From Actinomycetota bacterium (GTDB taxonomy: Bacteria > Actinomycetota > Acidimicrobiia > IMCC26256 > PALSA-610): DNA of 6,960 nucleotides. Of this stretch, positions 6,468 through 6,960 are shown one piece after another (positions within the stretch are counted from its first letter, which is position 1; each line of letters opens with the position of its first letter). A model generated the notes under the pieces. It saw only the letters and a list, made by a program, of their open reading frames with translations, did not search any database and was not told where the DNA came from. The stretch spans positions 1 to 6,960 of the forward strand of contig SXJQ01000011.1 in NCBI GenBank assembly GCA_005779345.1, in the 5' to 3' direction. The position numbers and the translations under genes are program-made.

Positions 6468-6960
6468 TCAGAACGAGCCGCCGTCGACGCCGAGACGTTG
6501 GCCGGTGAGATAGCTCGCCCGTTCGCTCACGACGAAGCGAACCGCGTCGGCCACCTCCTCGGGCCTGCACACGTGACCGAAGGCAGCGTTCGTGTCGAGT
6601 GTGTGGATGTCGTCGATTCCCATCGCGCCCTTCACCAGGCGGCGGCCCATCTCGGTGTCGACGAGACCGGGCGCGACGACGTTGACGTGAATGCCGCGCC
6701 GACGCTCCTCCTTTGCGAGCGTCCACGCGAGCGCCTCGAGTGCCGCCTTCGCCATGTTGTACGGCGCGCTGTTCGCGGCCATGTGCACGACCGCTGCCGA
6801 GCTGATCATGACGATGTCGCCGCGCGGCTGCTCGCGCATCGCAGGGAGGAGCAGCTTGCTCATCGCCCACGCCCCGAACGCGTGCGTCGCGAAGAGGTGG
6901 TGCACCTCGCCAGGTTCGGTCTTGACGACCGTCCCACCACGCGAAGCGACACCGGCGTTG
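6468..6960 (-). CDS. Short-chain dehydrogenase/reductase (SDR), C-terminal part; N-terminus off window
   Basis: A minus-strand frame enters at the right edge and ends at TGA 6470-6468, giving 163 residues that begin with the SDR 'NAG' motif. The cofactor-binding TGxxxGxG region and the start codon lie outside. Visible motifs, numbered from that Asn: N1-A-G3, catalytic S54 in 'VMISSAA', Y67-N-M-A-K71 (YxxxK, 13 residues after S54), 'VNVVAPGLVDTEM' (92-104) after the active site, and 'LTGQRLGVDGG' (151-161) near the C-terminus. These are typical of classical FabG-like SDRs, NAD(P)H-dependent oxidoreductases of alcohols and ketones in the cytoplasm. The helix position normally holding the tetrad Asn (NxxG) reads H26-A-F-G29. 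The specificity cannot be told. The gene is convergent with the serine hydrolase gene, 31 bp apart, so it is a separate transcription unit. Confidence 0.93.
   Translation of the reverse strand, partial: NAGVASRGGTVVKTEPGEVHHLFATHAFGAWAMSKLLLPAMREQPRGDIVMISSAAVVHMAANSAPYNMAKAALEALAWTLAKEERRRGIHVNVVAPGLVDTEMGRRLVKGAMGIDDIHTLDTNAAFGHVCRPEEVADAVRFVVSERASYLTGQRLGVDGGSF

Overview
The window is very GC-rich, with codons ending almost always in G or C, and looks like a high-GC actinobacterium. The six N-terminal repeats of the gene at 1642 (about 41-42 residues each, with a 'GYWL...G.V..FGSA' pattern) are of a kind I associate with Acidimicrobiia. This taxonomic placement is an inference from style, not proof. 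No RNA genes, insertion sequences, CRISPR arrays, integrases or phage genes were seen.

Layout. (1) Positions 1-1549, minus strand: the N-terminal 516 residues of a membrane-anchored PQQ-like beta-propeller protein; its C-terminus lies off the left edge. (2) Positions 1550-1641: a 92-bp divergent promoter region. (3) Positions 1642-6436, plus strand: a tight three-gene cluster. It encodes an exported two-domain protein (repeat propeller plus PQQ-dependent sugar dehydrogenase domain), then after a 5-bp gap a predicted Tat-exported lipoprotein of the amidohydrolase-2 family, then with a 1-base stop/start overlap a serine hydrolase of the beta-lactamase/esterase fold. (4) Positions 6468-6960, minus strand: the C-terminal 163 residues of a short-chain dehydrogenase/reductase, convergent with the cluster, 31 bp away; its N-terminus lies off the right edge.

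How they may work together. The cluster is probably one transcript. A chemically reasonable but unproven reading is stepwise processing of a small molecule: a PQQ enzyme outside the membrane oxidises a sugar or alcohol to a lactone or carbonyl, the lipoprotein amidohydrolase opens or decarboxylates the product, and the cytoplasmic serine hydrolase cleaves an ester or lactone after uptake. The PQQ-like propeller upstream is transcribed divergently from the same short control region, and its role is unknown. No PQQ biosynthesis gene, transporter or regulator is visible here.

No clearly new system is evident. The points most worth following up are the double-propeller fusion, the Gln in the first metal-ligand position of the amidohydrolase, the His in place of the usual catalytic Asn in the SDR, and the make-up of the three-gene cluster.
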